This document shows positions 24,012 to 34,955 of a stretch of 64,000 nucleotides of DNA, one piece after another. A program made the position numbers and the translations under genes. Position 1 is the stretch's first letter. The number at the start of each line of letters is the position of its first letter. The stretch spans positions 60,907,394-60,971,393 of the forward strand of contig JAIOJX010000006.1 of NCBI GenBank assembly GCA_022376925.1, in the 5' to 3' direction. Below the pieces are notes generated by a model. The model did not search any database. It was given only the letters and a program-made list of their open reading frames with translations, and was not told where the DNA came from. The stretch is from Tragulus kanchil (lineage: Eukaryota > Chordata > Mammalia > Artiodactyla > Tragulidae).

Positions 24012-24273
24012 AGTGGCCTTGAAAGCATGGCTTTCTTCCTTTTTATGGTTTGGGTAATTGCATATGTTAATGAGTGGGAGAATTATTCCAACTCTTCTGG
24101 GTAAGGGCTGGAACTGTCATAGTGTCTCTGAGTGTGTCATTTAGCTTGCTGACTGAGGATCAATGTCTAGTCGCTCATCTTAGACCCACTGGATTCTAAT
24201 GGGTTTATGTTGTGTCCTTGGGCTATGTCATACTTTCAAAAAATTGTGCCCTGACTCTTTACCAACTGTTACA
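24012..24273 (-). promoter_or_regulatory. ERV U3 region (promoter part of LTR)
   Basis: On the minus strand U3 begins TGTAACAG right after a polypurine tract (24274-24284). ATAAAAAG at 24039-24046 is a TATA-like box whose distance to the R start (24011) is about 30 bases, as in a polymerase II promoter. Most of U3 (24042-24273) is repeated at 25151-25382 by duplication 10. Confidence 0.8.
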
Positions 24274-26250
24274 TCCCCCCTTCAGAGATTTTACTCCCAT
24301 ATTCTTATAGGCGGTAGAAGGGTGAAGGTCCATCTTCTGTAATTGCTTCAAGGCTGAGCAGGTGCATTGACCTTACCTATCAGGGAACAAAACTATCTTG
24401 GTATCTTATCTAGGGGTCCCAGGGGCAGGGCAGCTCCTTTTTTTAAGTCCATGTGGGGTTAGATCACTAAATAGCCATCTTCTTGATACAGAACAGTTGT
24501 AACTGGATCCCTTAGTCTTTCTATGGATCCTCTTAATAATGAGGCACATTTTGTACCAGCAACAGGGTACAAATAAACCTACAAATGACAAAAGACTTAA
24601 AAGGCATTCTCAAGCATCTGCTTATAGTGTGCAATAAAGGTTGGTTACAATAACAAGAATTAGAAATAATTATATTTAACACAACATTCCAAATAACCCT
24701 AGTTAAATATTTCTCTTTGTCACACAACAGAAGCCCTCTAAGACACCCCAAAGTTAGCTTTTAGTCAGATAAGATAATAAGTCACTGTGAGACAATACTT
24801 ATTCCATAAGTGAAGTTATAAAGATCACAAAAGCAAATACAAATCAAGTAAAGGCAAAGAAATGTACTGAAACCTGTCAGACCCCAGTCTGTTTGTCAAA
24901 AGCAGCATTTTAAGAATTCTTTGGAAGTAGAGATCAAATTCAGTCTGGTTTTAGCCCATCCCTATTGAAATCCATTGCCCAGCCCAACTAAATCATGATC
25001 ATGAGTAACTCTTTGTCTATATTAATCACGCTAACAACTTTAAACCACTTTCAATACCAGTTATCAGTTTTGTCCTGAATATATTCTAGATAACATAAGC
25101 CTGAAATTCATTTTGGCCAGATTTTTATTTTGCTTTTCTGAATATTCACTCTTATGGTTTGGGTAATTGCATATGTTAATGAGTGGGAGAATTATTCCAA
25201 CTCTTCTGGGTAAGGGCTGGAACTGTCATAGTGTCTCTGAGTGTGTCATTTAGCTTGCTGACTGAGGATCAATGTCTAGTCGCTCATCTTAGACCCACTG
25301 GATTCTAATGGGTTTATGTTGTGTCCTTGGGCTATGTCATACTTTCAAAAAATTGTGCCCTGACTCTTTACCAACTGTTACATCCCCCCTTCAGAGATTT
25401 TACTCCCATATTCTTATAGGCGGTAGAAGGGTGAAGGTCCATCTTCTGTAATTGCTTCAAGGCTGAGCAGGTGCATTGACCTTACCTATCAGGGAACAAA
25501 ACTATCTTGGTATCTTATCTAGGGGTCCCAGGGGCAGGGCAGCTCCTTTTTTTAAGTCCATGTGGGGTTAGATCACTAAATAGCCATCTTCTTGATACAG
25601 AACAGTTGTAACTGGATCCCTTAGTCTTTCTATGGATCCTCTTAATAATGAGGCACATTTTGTACCAGCAACAGGGTACAAATAAACCTACAAATGACAA
25701 AAGACTTAAAAGGCATTCTCAAGCATCTGCTTATAGTGTGCAATAAAGGTTGGTTACAATAACAAGAATTAGAAATAATTATATTTAACACAACATTCCA
25801 AATAACCCTAGTTAAATATTTCTCTTTGTCACACAACAGAAGCCCTCTAAGACACCCCAAAGTTAGCTTTTAGTCAGATAAGATAATAAGTCACTGTGAG
25901 ACAATACTTATTCCATAAGTGAAGTTATAAAGATCACAAAAGCAAATACAAATCAAGTAAAGGCAAAGAAATGTACTGAAACCTGTCAGACCCCAGTCTG
26001 TTTGTCAAAAGCAGCATTTTAAGAATTCTTTGGAAGTAGAGATCAAATTCAGTCTGGTTTTAGCCCATCCCTATTGAAATCCATTGCCCAGCCCAACTAA
26101 ATCATGATCATGAGTAACTCTTTGTCTATATTAATCACGCTAACAACTTTAAACCACTTTCAATACCAGTTATCAGTTTTGTCCTGAATATATTCTAGAT
26201 AACATAAGCCTGAAATTCATTTTGGCCAGATTATTTTGCTTTTCTGAGTA
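24042..26250. repeat. Direct duplication 10 (period 1109)
   Basis: Bases 24042-25142 recur at 25151-26250. They cover most of U3, the polypurine tract and the 3' degraded part of the ERV. Only one copy of the R and poly(A) end exists, which shows that the event is unrelated to the LTR structure. The spacer is 8-9 bases. Confidence 0.95.
24274..24284 (-). promoter_or_regulatory. ERV polypurine tract
   Basis: Minus-strand GAAGGGGGGA directly before U3. In retroviruses this primes plus-strand synthesis. Its image is at about 25383-25393. Confidence 0.8.
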
Positions 26251-26560
26251 TTTGTAGAAGTAATTAATTTCCTTTAAGTTAATCAGAGCTCTTTTTATAA
26301 GTTAATTTTTGCCAATACCATGCATCTATAACACACAAGTGAACACATATGAGCATACAGACAATCACAGAGGCCTCATAGTCCCTGCTTCAAAATTTCA
26401 GCCATGATTTTGAGAACCCAAACCATTTTCCCAAACCAGTTTCTAAATCTAGGAGAGGTTCACTACTATTATTTTGAATAGATTGACATAATTTGACACA
26501 TAAGATTATCTTTGTAAGCAAGTCCTTGTTACACCTGATGGCTATTCAGTCCATGTGAGA
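24285..26560 (-). pseudogene. ERV 3' coding remnant (end of pol and env, degraded)
   Basis: The stretch between integrase and the polypurine tract, inflated by duplication 10. Frames are short (61 and 72 codons at 24406-24751 on the minus strand, repeated at 25515-25860). No clear surface or transmembrane envelope motif was found. Position alone suggests an env remnant; a deletion is equally possible. Confidence 0.4.
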
Positions 26561-26800
26561 AAAGTTTCTATCCATCCAGTGAATGTGTCTTCCTTCACCA
26601 ATAAATATTTATATCCTCTGAACTTGGACATCTGAGTAAAATCAATTTGCCGATATAACAAATGGAGTGGGTGGAACTGTATTAGAATTATTTTGTAAAC
26701 ATGTGTCATATGACTTGGCAACCTGGGCTACCACAATTTTCATTCCTTTACCCATAAACAATATTTGCAGTAAATGCCAAGACACTTTAAATCCATAGAG
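26560..26800 (-). pseudogene. ERV integrase remnant
   Basis: Minus-strand words RQIDFTQM near 26636-26652 and GYKYLLV with DTFTGW near 26572-26617 match the start of the retroviral integrase core, and CKYCLWVK at about 26745-26775 resembles the end of the HHCC zinc domain. The frame is broken by stops and shifts. The remainder of the catalytic D,D-35-E triad could not be followed. Repeated at about 27642-27882 by duplication 11. Confidence 0.7.
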
Positions 26801-27007
26801 GGTGATTTCATATAAAGACTTTCTGAGTTCCTGGAGTCATATACTTTTCATCTAACATATATCATCCCTTTTGGCTTAGTAATCCCCTATTTTTAGCAAA
26901 GTTTTCTTCTCTAGTGTGGCAAGGTTGTGGTATTTCCTCTAAAAAGCCTAGGACTTTTAAAATTGCCTGTATTTTATCTGTAGTTGTGCAAGCTGCTTTC
27001 TTTTCTT

Positions 27008-27220
27008 CTAGGTTATTTTTCTGATTTCCGTTTCCAATTTCAGACCTGGGAATCTGAGACTGATGTTCCCTACAGTAAACAATAACTTTCTTGAAAACCT
27101 TTTAGTAACCACTGGCTGAAGATCTTTGGCCAGGCCTGGAACTACAATATTCCATATTTCATGGTCTCTTAAGGCTTTTAGCTCAAGCTCAGATTCAACT
27201 TTTGCCCTATTGAAATCCAT
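27008..27220 (-). pseudogene. ERV pol start remnant, image from duplication 11
   Basis: The same 70-odd residues as the end of the frame at 28090-28707. The upstream protease part is missing because the duplication copy ends near 27205. Confidence 0.8.
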
Positions 27221-27641
27221 CTTGTCATGAAGTAATTAATTTCCTTTAAAGTTATCAGTTTTGTCCTGAATATATTCTAGATAACATAAGCCTGAAATTC
27301 ATTTTGGCCAGATTATTTTGCTTTTCTGAGTATTTGTAGAAGTAATTAATTTCCTTTAAGTTAATCAGAGCTCTTTTTATAAGTTAATTTTTGCCAATAC
27401 CATGCATCTATAACACACAAGTGAACACATATGAGCATACAGACAATCACAGAGGCCTCATAGTCCCTGCTTCAAAATTTCAGCCATGATTTTGAGAACC
27501 CAAACCATTTTCCCAAACCAGTTTCTAAATCTAGGAGAGGTTCACTACTATTATTTTGAATAGATTGACATAATTTGACACATAAGATTATCTTTGTAAG
27601 CAAGTCCTTGTTACACCTGATGGCTATTCAGTCCATGTGAG

Positions 27642-27882
27642 AAAAGTTTCTATCCATCCAGTGAATGTGTCTTCCTTCACCAATAAATATTTATATCCTC
27701 TGAACTTGGACATCTGAGTAAAATCAATTTGCCGATATAACAAATGGAGTGGGTGGAACTGTATTAGAATTATTTTGTAAACATGTGTCATATGACTTGG
27801 CAACCTGGGCTACCACAATTTTCATTCCTTTACCCATAAACAATATTTGCAGTAAATGCCAAGACACTTTAAATCCATAGAG
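27642..27882 (-). pseudogene. ERV integrase remnant, image from duplication 11
   Basis: Same sequence as 26560-26800. Confidence 0.75.
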
Positions 27883-28089
27883 GGTGATTTCATATAAAGA
27901 CTTTCTGAGTTCCTGGAGTCATATACTTTTCATCTAACATATATCATCCCTTTTGGCTTAGTAATCCCCTATTTTTAGCAAAGTTTTCTTCTCTAGTGTG
28001 GCAAGGTTGTGGTATTTCCTCTAAAAAGCCTAGGACTTTTAAAATTGCCTGTATTTTATCTGTAGTTGTGCAAGCTGCTTTCTTTTCTT

Positions 28090-28707
28090 CTAGGTTATTT
28101 TTCTGATTTCCGTTTCCAATTTCAGACCTGGGAATCTGAGACTGATGTTCCCTACAGTAAACAATAACTTTCTTGAAAACCTTTTAGTAACCACTGGCTG
28201 AAGATCTTTGGCCAGGCCTGGAACTACAATATTCCATATTTCATGGTCTCTTAAGGCTTTTAGCTCAAGCTCAGATTCAACTTTTGCCTTTCTGCTTTTT
28301 GTTAGAATTATTTGGCAGTGGGGATGGTCTCCTTTCCCCTCCAGAAACAGAGTGACCCCTAACTTGGTTAATAAATCTCTTCCAAATAAAGGGTTTGGAC
28401 AGTCAGGCACAAACGGAAATGAATGTATTAACAGCTGTCCATTAACTTTGCACAAAACAGGCTCCAGGAAAGTGTGCCCCTGTTTTTTTCCTGACAAACA
28501 CATTGCATACTCCTTGTGATTGCTAAGGTTTCCAATCCCTTTGGTTAAGACTGAGAAACCTGCACTAGTGTCTGTAAGAAATTCTATCAAATGACCAGTC
28601 ACATCAATGACCACCCGAGGTTGAACATTAATTATGTAGACAGTATGTCTAGGTAGAACTGCCTTTGGCCTTGGGCCTTGTTGGTCTTCTGATTGCAAAA
28701 CCATCAA
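28090..28707 (-). pseudogene. ERV protease and start of RT (pro/pol remnant)
   Basis: A 205-codon open frame. The aspartic protease signature reads DTSAG in place of the usual DTGA (codons at 28561-28572). The second conserved element GRDLL occurs about 80 residues later, as in gammaretrovirus-like proteases. After it, a WNIVVPGLAKDLQPV stretch resembles the start of reverse transcriptase. The frame then ends and most RT and RNase H is missing before integrase. In retroviruses pro cleaves Gag and Gag-Pol; the G-to-S change at the active site and the lack of a joined gag frame argue against activity. Confidence 0.85.
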
Positions 28708-28792
28708 CTACTGAAGGCCCCCTGTCACTCTGTGGTGTCTGGGGTGTTCCCTCTGCCAATGTCTTGGCTGTTTGCAAAAGACACAGTGACAG

Positions 28793-28834
28793 CAGTCCTT
28801 CTTCTAGTGCCCCTTTTGTCTGCACAGTGTATAC
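28793..28834 (-). pseudogene. ERV nucleocapsid zinc-knuckle remnant
   Basis: Minus-strand YTLCRQKGH, a stop, then KKDC: a CCHC knuckle (C-x2-C-x4-H-x4-C) whose first Cys is Tyr and whose Trp-like position is a stop codon. It lies just upstream of pro, as expected of Gag. Repeated at 29892-29933. Confidence 0.75.
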
Positions 28835-29188
28835 TGGCCTTGTACTGGCATCCATGGGCCTTGTGATCTTTCAGGACAAGATTCACCCAGAAAAGGCAGT
28901 CTCCTAGTGGGTGGCCTTCGAGCGAACAAAGTCAGTCCAATCATTCGTGTCTTTTGCATATTTCTCTGTGTGTGTTCAGCCTTTTCAGCCATATCCCTAC
29001 TATTAAAAATTGAGTAAGCCCATGGGAGCACATCAGTCATCAGGGTCTGTGGACCAGCTTAGTAATCCCTATTTTAGCAAAGTTTTCTTCTCTAGTGTGG
29101 CAAGGTTGTGGTATTTCCTCTAAAAAGCCTAGGACTTTTAAAATTGCCTGTATTTTATCTGTAGTTGTGCAAGCTGCTTTCTTTTCTT

Positions 29189-29806
29189 CTAGGTTATTTT
29201 TCTGATTTCCGTTTCCAATTTCAGACCTGGGAATCTGAGACTGATGTTCCCTACAGTAAACAATAACTTTCTTGAAAACCTTTTAGTAACCACTGGCTGA
29301 AGATCTTTGGCCAGGCCTGGAACTACAATATTCCATATTTCATGGTCTCTTAAGGCTTTTAGCTCAAGCTCAGATTCAACTTTTGCCTTTCTGCTTTTTG
29401 TTAGAATTATTTGGCAGTGGGGATGGTCTCCTTTCCCCTCCAGAAACAGAGTGACCCCTAACTTGGTTAATAAATCTCTTCCAAATAAAGGGTTTGGACA
29501 GTCAGGCACAAACGGAAATGAATGTATTAACAGCTGTCCATTAACTTTGCACAAAACAGGCTCCAGGAAAGTGTGCCCCTGTTTTTTTCCTGACAAACAC
29601 ATTGCATACTCCTTGTGATTGCTAAGGTTTCCAATCCCTTTGGTTAAGACTGAGAAACCTGCACTAGTGTCTGTAAGAAATTCTATCAAATGACCAGTCA
29701 CATCAATGACCACCCGAGGTTGAACATTAATTATGTAGACAGTATGTCTAGGTAGAACTGCCTTTGGCCTTGGGCCTTGTTGGTCTTCTGATTGCAAAAC
29801 CATCAA
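29189..29806 (-). pseudogene. ERV protease remnant, image from duplication 12
   Basis: Identical in sequence to 28090-28707. Confidence 0.85.
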
Positions 29807-30226
29807 CTACTGAAGGCCCCCTGTCACTCTGTGGTGTCTGGGGTGTTCCCTCTGCCAATGTCTTGGCTGTTTGCAAAAGACACAGTGACAGCAGTCCTTC
29901 TTCTAGTGCCCCTTTTGTCTGCACAGTGTATACTGGCCTTGTACTGGCATCCATGGGCCTTGTGATCTTTCAGGACAAGATTCACCCAGAAAAGGCAGTC
30001 TCCTAGTGGGTGGCCTTCGAGCGAACAAAGTCAGTCCAATCATTCGTGTCTTTTGCATATTTCTCTGTGTGTGTTCAGCCTTTTCAGCCATATCCCTACT
30101 ATTAAAAATTGAGTAAGCCAATTGGAGCAAATCATTCATCAGGGTCTGTGGACCAGCAGTTGCTTTCTGAATTTTGTGCCTGATATCTGGTGCAGACTGG
30201 ACTATAAAATGCATAGCCAAAAGGGC

Positions 30227-30478
30227 TCATCCCTCTGGGGAAGAGGGATCCAAGTTTGTATACTTCCTAAAAGTCTCTGCTAATCTACTTTGGAAGCCTG
30301 CAGGAGTTTCATCCTGTCCCTGTTGCACCCCTTTCACCTTTTCATAATTAACAAGTTCTACTCTAAGTTTTGTCATACCATCCATACAGTTAATCATATG
30401 TTTCCATACACCTCTATCAGTAGAGTTCAGGTGGTAATTACATTTTGGGTTTGCCTCCAGTACAGTCTCATGTCCCAC
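30227..30478 (-). pseudogene. ERV capsid (Gag CA) remnant, first image
   Basis: An 83-codon open frame. A KGVQQGQDETPAGFQSRLAE stretch resembles the gammaretroviral capsid major homology region and what follows it. The frame stops at both ends; the rest of CA continues in other frames. Same as 31350-31601. Confidence 0.8.
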
Positions 30479-31349
30479 TCAATACACTGCATGATCCTAT
30501 TGGTCTCGGGCTGCCAGTTGGTCTGCATGGGCTCTTGCCACCAGTATTGCACCCTGCTTTTCCTCGGAGGTGCAACAGTCTGATAGCAAAATCTGTAATT
30601 CTCCCCAGGTGAAATCAAAAGACCACACTAGTCTGATAAATTATTTTTTGAAATGTTCAGGATCCTCGGAAAAATGTCCAAATTTGTCCTCTGCCATGCT
30701 TAAATCAGACATTGAAAAAGATACTGTCAATTACAAATTGGCTCTTACCAATTTGATTGCCAATGACTGTACAACAATGGCATTTTCCCTCTGCCTCTGC
30801 AGAGATGGGACCCTGTGCTGTTGAGAGTTGCTGACCTTCAATACCCTGTGAAGGAGATCAGGATGTGGTTGAGGTACCCTATGCTATGCTCCAAGGTGGG
30901 GCAGGTCTTCAGATAGGTGGATGCCTTTTAGGAACAGCTCTTTATTATCTCAATCTTTGCATCTCCTCACATCTAGAAAAGCACTTAATCTCTTAGTGGT
31001 GACATCAGATCCTCATGACTAAGCAAAATCCTTTGTAAAATGACTGTTTAATGATATTGAACATCCACCTCACCAAAATCCTTAAATAATAATCTTCCTA
31101 CTGTTGCCTCTGTGGAGCAGTCTCTCAAAACTATCTGGGGCACTGCCTCCTGGGCTGCAGTCCTAATTATGCCACAAATAAAACTTAACCCCAACTCTTT
31201 CATCCCCAGGCCATATCCCTACTATTAAAAATTGAGTAAGCCAATTGGAGCAAATCATTCATCAGGGTCTGTGGACCAGCAGTTGCTTTCTGAATTTTGT
31301 GCCTGATATCTGGTGCAGACTGGACTATAAAATGCATAGCCAAAAGGGC

Positions 31350-31601
31350 TCATCCCTCTGGGGAAGAGGGATCCAAGTTTGTATACTTCCTAAAAGTCTC
31401 TGCTAATCTACTTTGGAAGCCTGCAGGAGTTTCATCCTGTCCCTGTTGCACCCCTTTCACCTTTTCATAATTAACAAGTTCTACTCTAAGTTTTGTCATA
31501 CCATCCATACAGTTAATCATATGTTTCCATACACCTCTATCAGTAGAGTTCAGGTGGTAATTACATTTTGGGTTTGCCTCCAGTACAGTCTCATGTCCCA
31601 C
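31350..31601 (-). pseudogene. ERV capsid (Gag CA) remnant, second image
   Basis: Same 83-codon frame as 30227-30478. Capsid forms the core shell in a live retrovirus; this copy is a fragment without start or downstream continuity. Its place between matrix (33.8 kb) and nucleocapsid (28.8 kb) fits gag order on the minus strand. Confidence 0.8.
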
Positions 31602-32639
31602 TCAATACACTGCATGATCCTATTGGTCTCGGGCTGCCAGTTGGTCTGCATGGGCTCTTGCCACCAGTATTGCACCCTGCTTTTCCTCGGAGGTGCAACA
31701 GTCTGATAGCAAAATCTGTAATTCTCCCCAGGTGAAATCAAAAGACCACACTAGTCTGATAAATTATTTTTTGAAATGTTCAGGATCCTCGGAAAAATGT
31801 CCAAATTTGTCCTCTGCCATGCTTAAATCAGACATTGAAAAAGATACTGTCAATTACAAATTGGCTCTTACCAATTTGATTGCCAATGACTGTACAACAA
31901 TGGCATTTTCCCTCTGCCTCTGCAGAGATGGGACCCTGTGCTGTTGAGAGTTGCTGACCTTCAATACCCTGTGAAGGAGATCAGGATGTGGTTGAGGTAC
32001 CCTATGCTATGCTCCAAGGTGGGGCAGGTCTTCAGATAGGTGGATGCCTTTTAGGAACAGCTCTTTATTATCTCAATCTTTGCATCTCCTCACATCTAGA
32101 AAAGCACTTAATCTCTTAGTGGTGACATCAGATCCTCATGACTAAGCAAAATCCTTTGTAAAATGACTGTTTAATGATATTGAACATCCACCTCACCAAA
32201 ATCCTTAAATAATAATCTTCCTACTGTTGCCTCTGTGGAGCAGTCTCTCAAAACTATCTGGGGCACTGCCTCCTGGGCTGCAGTCCTAATTATGCCACAA
32301 ATAAAACTTAACCCCAACTCTGAAGTTGTTCATTTTTTTTTAGTCAACAGTTTATAGACTCTTATTGTTCCTCAATTTCCATCAGGAACTTTTCTCAGAG
32401 ACAAAACTGTAGAGGCAGTTGGTTGGTAAAACATCACTGCCAATGCTAGCTGAGCCAAGGATGGGTCCCTTGGGTTATTCAGAGTACAAAGAGGTTCCTG
32501 AACATGGGTGGGGCCTCTTGTCATCACAAACTGTCTTCCCCTGAGATAATGAATCTTCCCTCTAGGCCATAGGCAGGGAGTAGCTCTGGCCTATCCAAGC
32601 AGAGGATTTAACCTTTGAATGTCCCCATAGTCTTTTGTG

Positions 32640-32830
32640 TCTTTATTAGAATTATCCCTCCAAGCTACACACACCTTAAATTCCTTTTGAGTCTCATTGT
32701 CTAAATGAAAGACCATGAAAATTTGAACATATGGAAGTTCCCTCCATCTAAACTTCCCTCTACAATATAAATCTAACAGTAATATAGTATCATAATTCAG
32801 GGACCCATTTAGTGGCCAGTTTTCTTGACT
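32640..32830 (-). pseudogene. ERV matrix (Gag MA) remnant, first image
   Basis: Same sequence as 33805-33995, shown twice by duplication 14. Confidence 0.7.
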
Positions 32831-33804
32831 TTCTAGCTCATATTGTGGCCAAACATGATTACATCACCTAATAAATGTATTCCTTTTTAATTTCATAGTA
32901 TGAACCTTTCCCAGTCACAGAGAATATGATCCAGTGGCATATTGATTGGGATCAATGCTGCCCTACCCATTTCAGACCCAAATCTGAGAAATTCCTAATT
33001 TTTGTTCTACCCAAAATTCCACCCTTAAATCAAAATCCACACCAAAATTTGGTCAAGATTTTCACTTATGATTTTAGATAGTCCAAAATAGTCTCCCAAT
33101 GAGTTGTTAGTGCCCAACAGTTGTCACAAAGAAATTGCATGGAAGATGTCCCCCATGGTGCTGACGATGAGCTGGAGCTGGTCTAGTTATAAGTAGGGAA
33201 TAAAATGCTGGCACTTATAAGGGTTGGAAGGAAAGGCTCAATCTTTGCATCTCCTCACATCTAGAAAAGCACTTAATCTCTTAGTGGTGACATCAGATCC
33301 TCATGACTAAGCAAAATCCTTTGTAAAATGACTGTTTAATGATATTGAACATCCACCTCACCAAAATCCTTAAATAATAATCTTCCTACTGTTGCCTCTG
33401 TGGAGCAGTCTCTCAAAACTATCTGGGGCACTGCCTCCTGGGCTGCAGTCCTAATTATGCCACAAATAAAACTTAACCCCAACTCTGAAGTTGTTCATTT
33501 TTTTTTAGTCAACAGTTTATAGACTCTTATTGTTCCTCAATTTCCATCAGGAACTTTTCTCAGAGACAAAACTGTAGAGGCAGTTGGTTGGTAAAACATC
33601 ACTGCCAATGCTAGCTGAGCCAAGGATGGGTCCCTTGGGTTATTCAGAGTACAAAGAGGTTCCTGAACATGGGTGGGGCCTCTTGTCATCACAAACTGTC
33701 TTCCCCTGAGATAATGAATCTTCCCTCTAGGCCATAGGCAGGGAGTAGCTCTGGCCTATCCAAGCAGAGGATTTAACCTTTGAATGTCCCCATAGTCTTT
33801 TGTG

Positions 33805-33995
33805 TCTTTATTAGAATTATCCCTCCAAGCTACACACACCTTAAATTCCTTTTGAGTCTCATTGTCTAAATGAAAGACCATGAAAATTTGAACATATGGA
33901 AGTTCCCTCCATCTAAACTTCCCTCTACAATATAAATCTAACAGTAATATAGTATCATAATTCAGGGACCCATTTAGTGGCCAGTTTTCTTGACT
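33805..33995 (-). pseudogene. ERV matrix (Gag MA) remnant
   Basis: Minus-strand WPLNGSLNYDTI and LPYVQIF words match the matrix region of class I ERV Gag, where a WP-x-GS-x-N motif is usual. Stops and frameshifts break it, and no clear initiation codon was assigned upstream. Confidence 0.7.
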
Positions 33996-34319
33996 TCCTA
34001 GCTCATATTGTGGCCAAACATGATTACATCACCTAATAAATGTATTCCTTTTTAATTTCATAGTATGAACCTTTCCCAGTCACAGAGAATATGATCCAGT
34101 GGCATATTGATTGGGATCAATGCTGCCCTACCCATTTCAGACCCAAATCTGAGAAATTCCTAATTTTTGTTCTACCCAAAATTCCACCCTTAAATCAAAA
34201 TCCACACCAAAATTTGGTCAAGATTTTCACTTATGATTTTAGATAGTCCAAAATAGTCTCCCAATGAGTTGTTAGTGCCCAACAGTTGTCACAAAGAAAT
34301 TGCATGGAAGATGTCCCCC

Positions 34320-34847
34320 ATGGTGCTGACGATGAGCTGGAGCTGGTCTAGTTATAAGTAGGGAATAAAATGCTGGCACTTATAAGGGTTGGAAGGAAAG
34401 GAATAAAAGAAAAATATACCTTGGTGATATCACAGGTCTTTTCAGATTAACAAGAGAGAAAGAAACTAAAGAGGAATGAACAAAATGTAAGAATGTAGGA
34501 AGAAAATCTCAGAGTCAAAGAGAATAGTGTAATTCTGTCTTCCCCAGTATACTTGTTCACAACTTCCCTTGGGCCTAACTCTAAATCTTTTCTTAGCTTA
34601 TCACTGTTCCATTCATGGTCACCATCTGAAACCTTTTCGCATAAGACTGGGACTTAAACCCCAAACCTGGTTTGGGAGTTGAACCCATGTGACTTGGGCT
34701 CTAACTCAGCCAAAATCCTGCTTGGGACTTGAACTCACATCACTGGGACTCAAACCCAGGCAAAAGCCACCATACCTCATTTTGGGACCTAACTGAGCTC
34801 AGGTTCTTCATGTCCCTTCACAGAAAATAGTTCAGTGAGAGACAAAG
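34320..34847 (-). other. ERV U5 end and untranslated leader
   Basis: Follows R on the minus strand. U5 probably ends near 34811 in a CA dinucleotide; no primer-binding site for a common tRNA was recognised after it. Bases 34650-34790 hold four degenerate copies of a GGTTYRANTCCC-like word (see findings). Confidence 0.6.
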
Positions 34848-34936
34848 TGATAAGTAAGAAATGGATTTATTCAGATTCAAAAAAAGCACACTCCACAGGC
34901 AGAGTGTGGGTCATTGCAGAGGGCAAATCCGGAGAC
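34848..34936 (-). other. ERV R region at the 5' end, with AATAAA
   Basis: Pairs with 23933-24011 at the far end. It begins at the insertion point, with no U3 upstream. AATAAA is at 34866-34871 (plus strand TTTATT). Confidence 0.85.
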
Positions 34937-34955
34937 TTTATTTATATATTTTTCT
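34937..34955. repeat. Target-site duplication, right copy, of the ERV insertion
   Basis: Minus-strand AGAAAAATATATAAATAAA; partner of 23906-23924 with 16 of 19 bases equal. Confidence 0.75.

Larger units (their letters stand above)
26169..28287. repeat. Direct duplication 11 (period 1082)
   Basis: Bases 26169-27205 recur at 27251-28287. The 45-base spacer 27206-27250 starts with the same 14 bases as 26071 and reads as a shortened form of the roughly 98 bases left of the first copy. The ERV integrase remnant is present in both copies. Confidence 0.95.
27958..30157. repeat. Direct duplication 12 (period 1099)
   Basis: Bases 27958-29056 recur at about 29057-30157. The ERV protease is therefore shown twice. 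Differences cluster at the join: lost Cs and Ts at the start of the second copy near 29060, and five substitutions at the end of the first copy near 29020-29040. Confidence 0.95.
30088..32322. repeat. Direct duplication 13 (period 1123)
   Basis: Bases 30088-31199 recur at 31211-32322 after an 11-base spacer. The ERV capsid remnant is present in both copies. Confidence 0.95.
32072..34401. repeat. Direct duplication 14 (period 1165)
   Basis: Bases 32072-33236 recur directly at 33237-34401 with no spacer and about one difference (T/C near 32830/33995). The ERV matrix region is in both copies. Bases 32072-32322 also occur in duplication 13, giving three copies. Confidence 0.95.
23925..34936 (-). 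mobile_element. Processed (retrotransposed) copy of an ERV transcript
   Basis: A gammaretrovirus-like (class I) ERV on the minus strand. It begins at 34936 with R then U5 and a leader, followed by broken gag, pro, a short start of RT, integrase, a degraded 3' part, a polypurine tract and U3-R, and ends in poly(A) (T-run 23925-23932). A full 5' LTR is absent: U3 is present only at the 3' end. A TATA-like box lies about 30 bases before the R start in the 3' U3, AATAAA lies 18 bases before the poly(A), and a 19-base A-rich target-site duplication flanks the copy. This is the layout of an RNA copied by L1 enzymes. Without the duplications it would be about 5.4 kb. It sits in an L1 in an old, non-functional state. 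Confidence 0.85.

Noticed and set aside
24285..26560. ERV envelope gene
   Set aside because: Only position supports it; I found no convincing surface, cleavage-site or transmembrane motif, so it is listed only as a degraded 3' remnant.
28090..29806. Intact ERV protease gene pair
   Set aside because: One frame shown twice by duplication 12. The active-site Gly is Ser and gag upstream is broken, so no functional gene is claimed.
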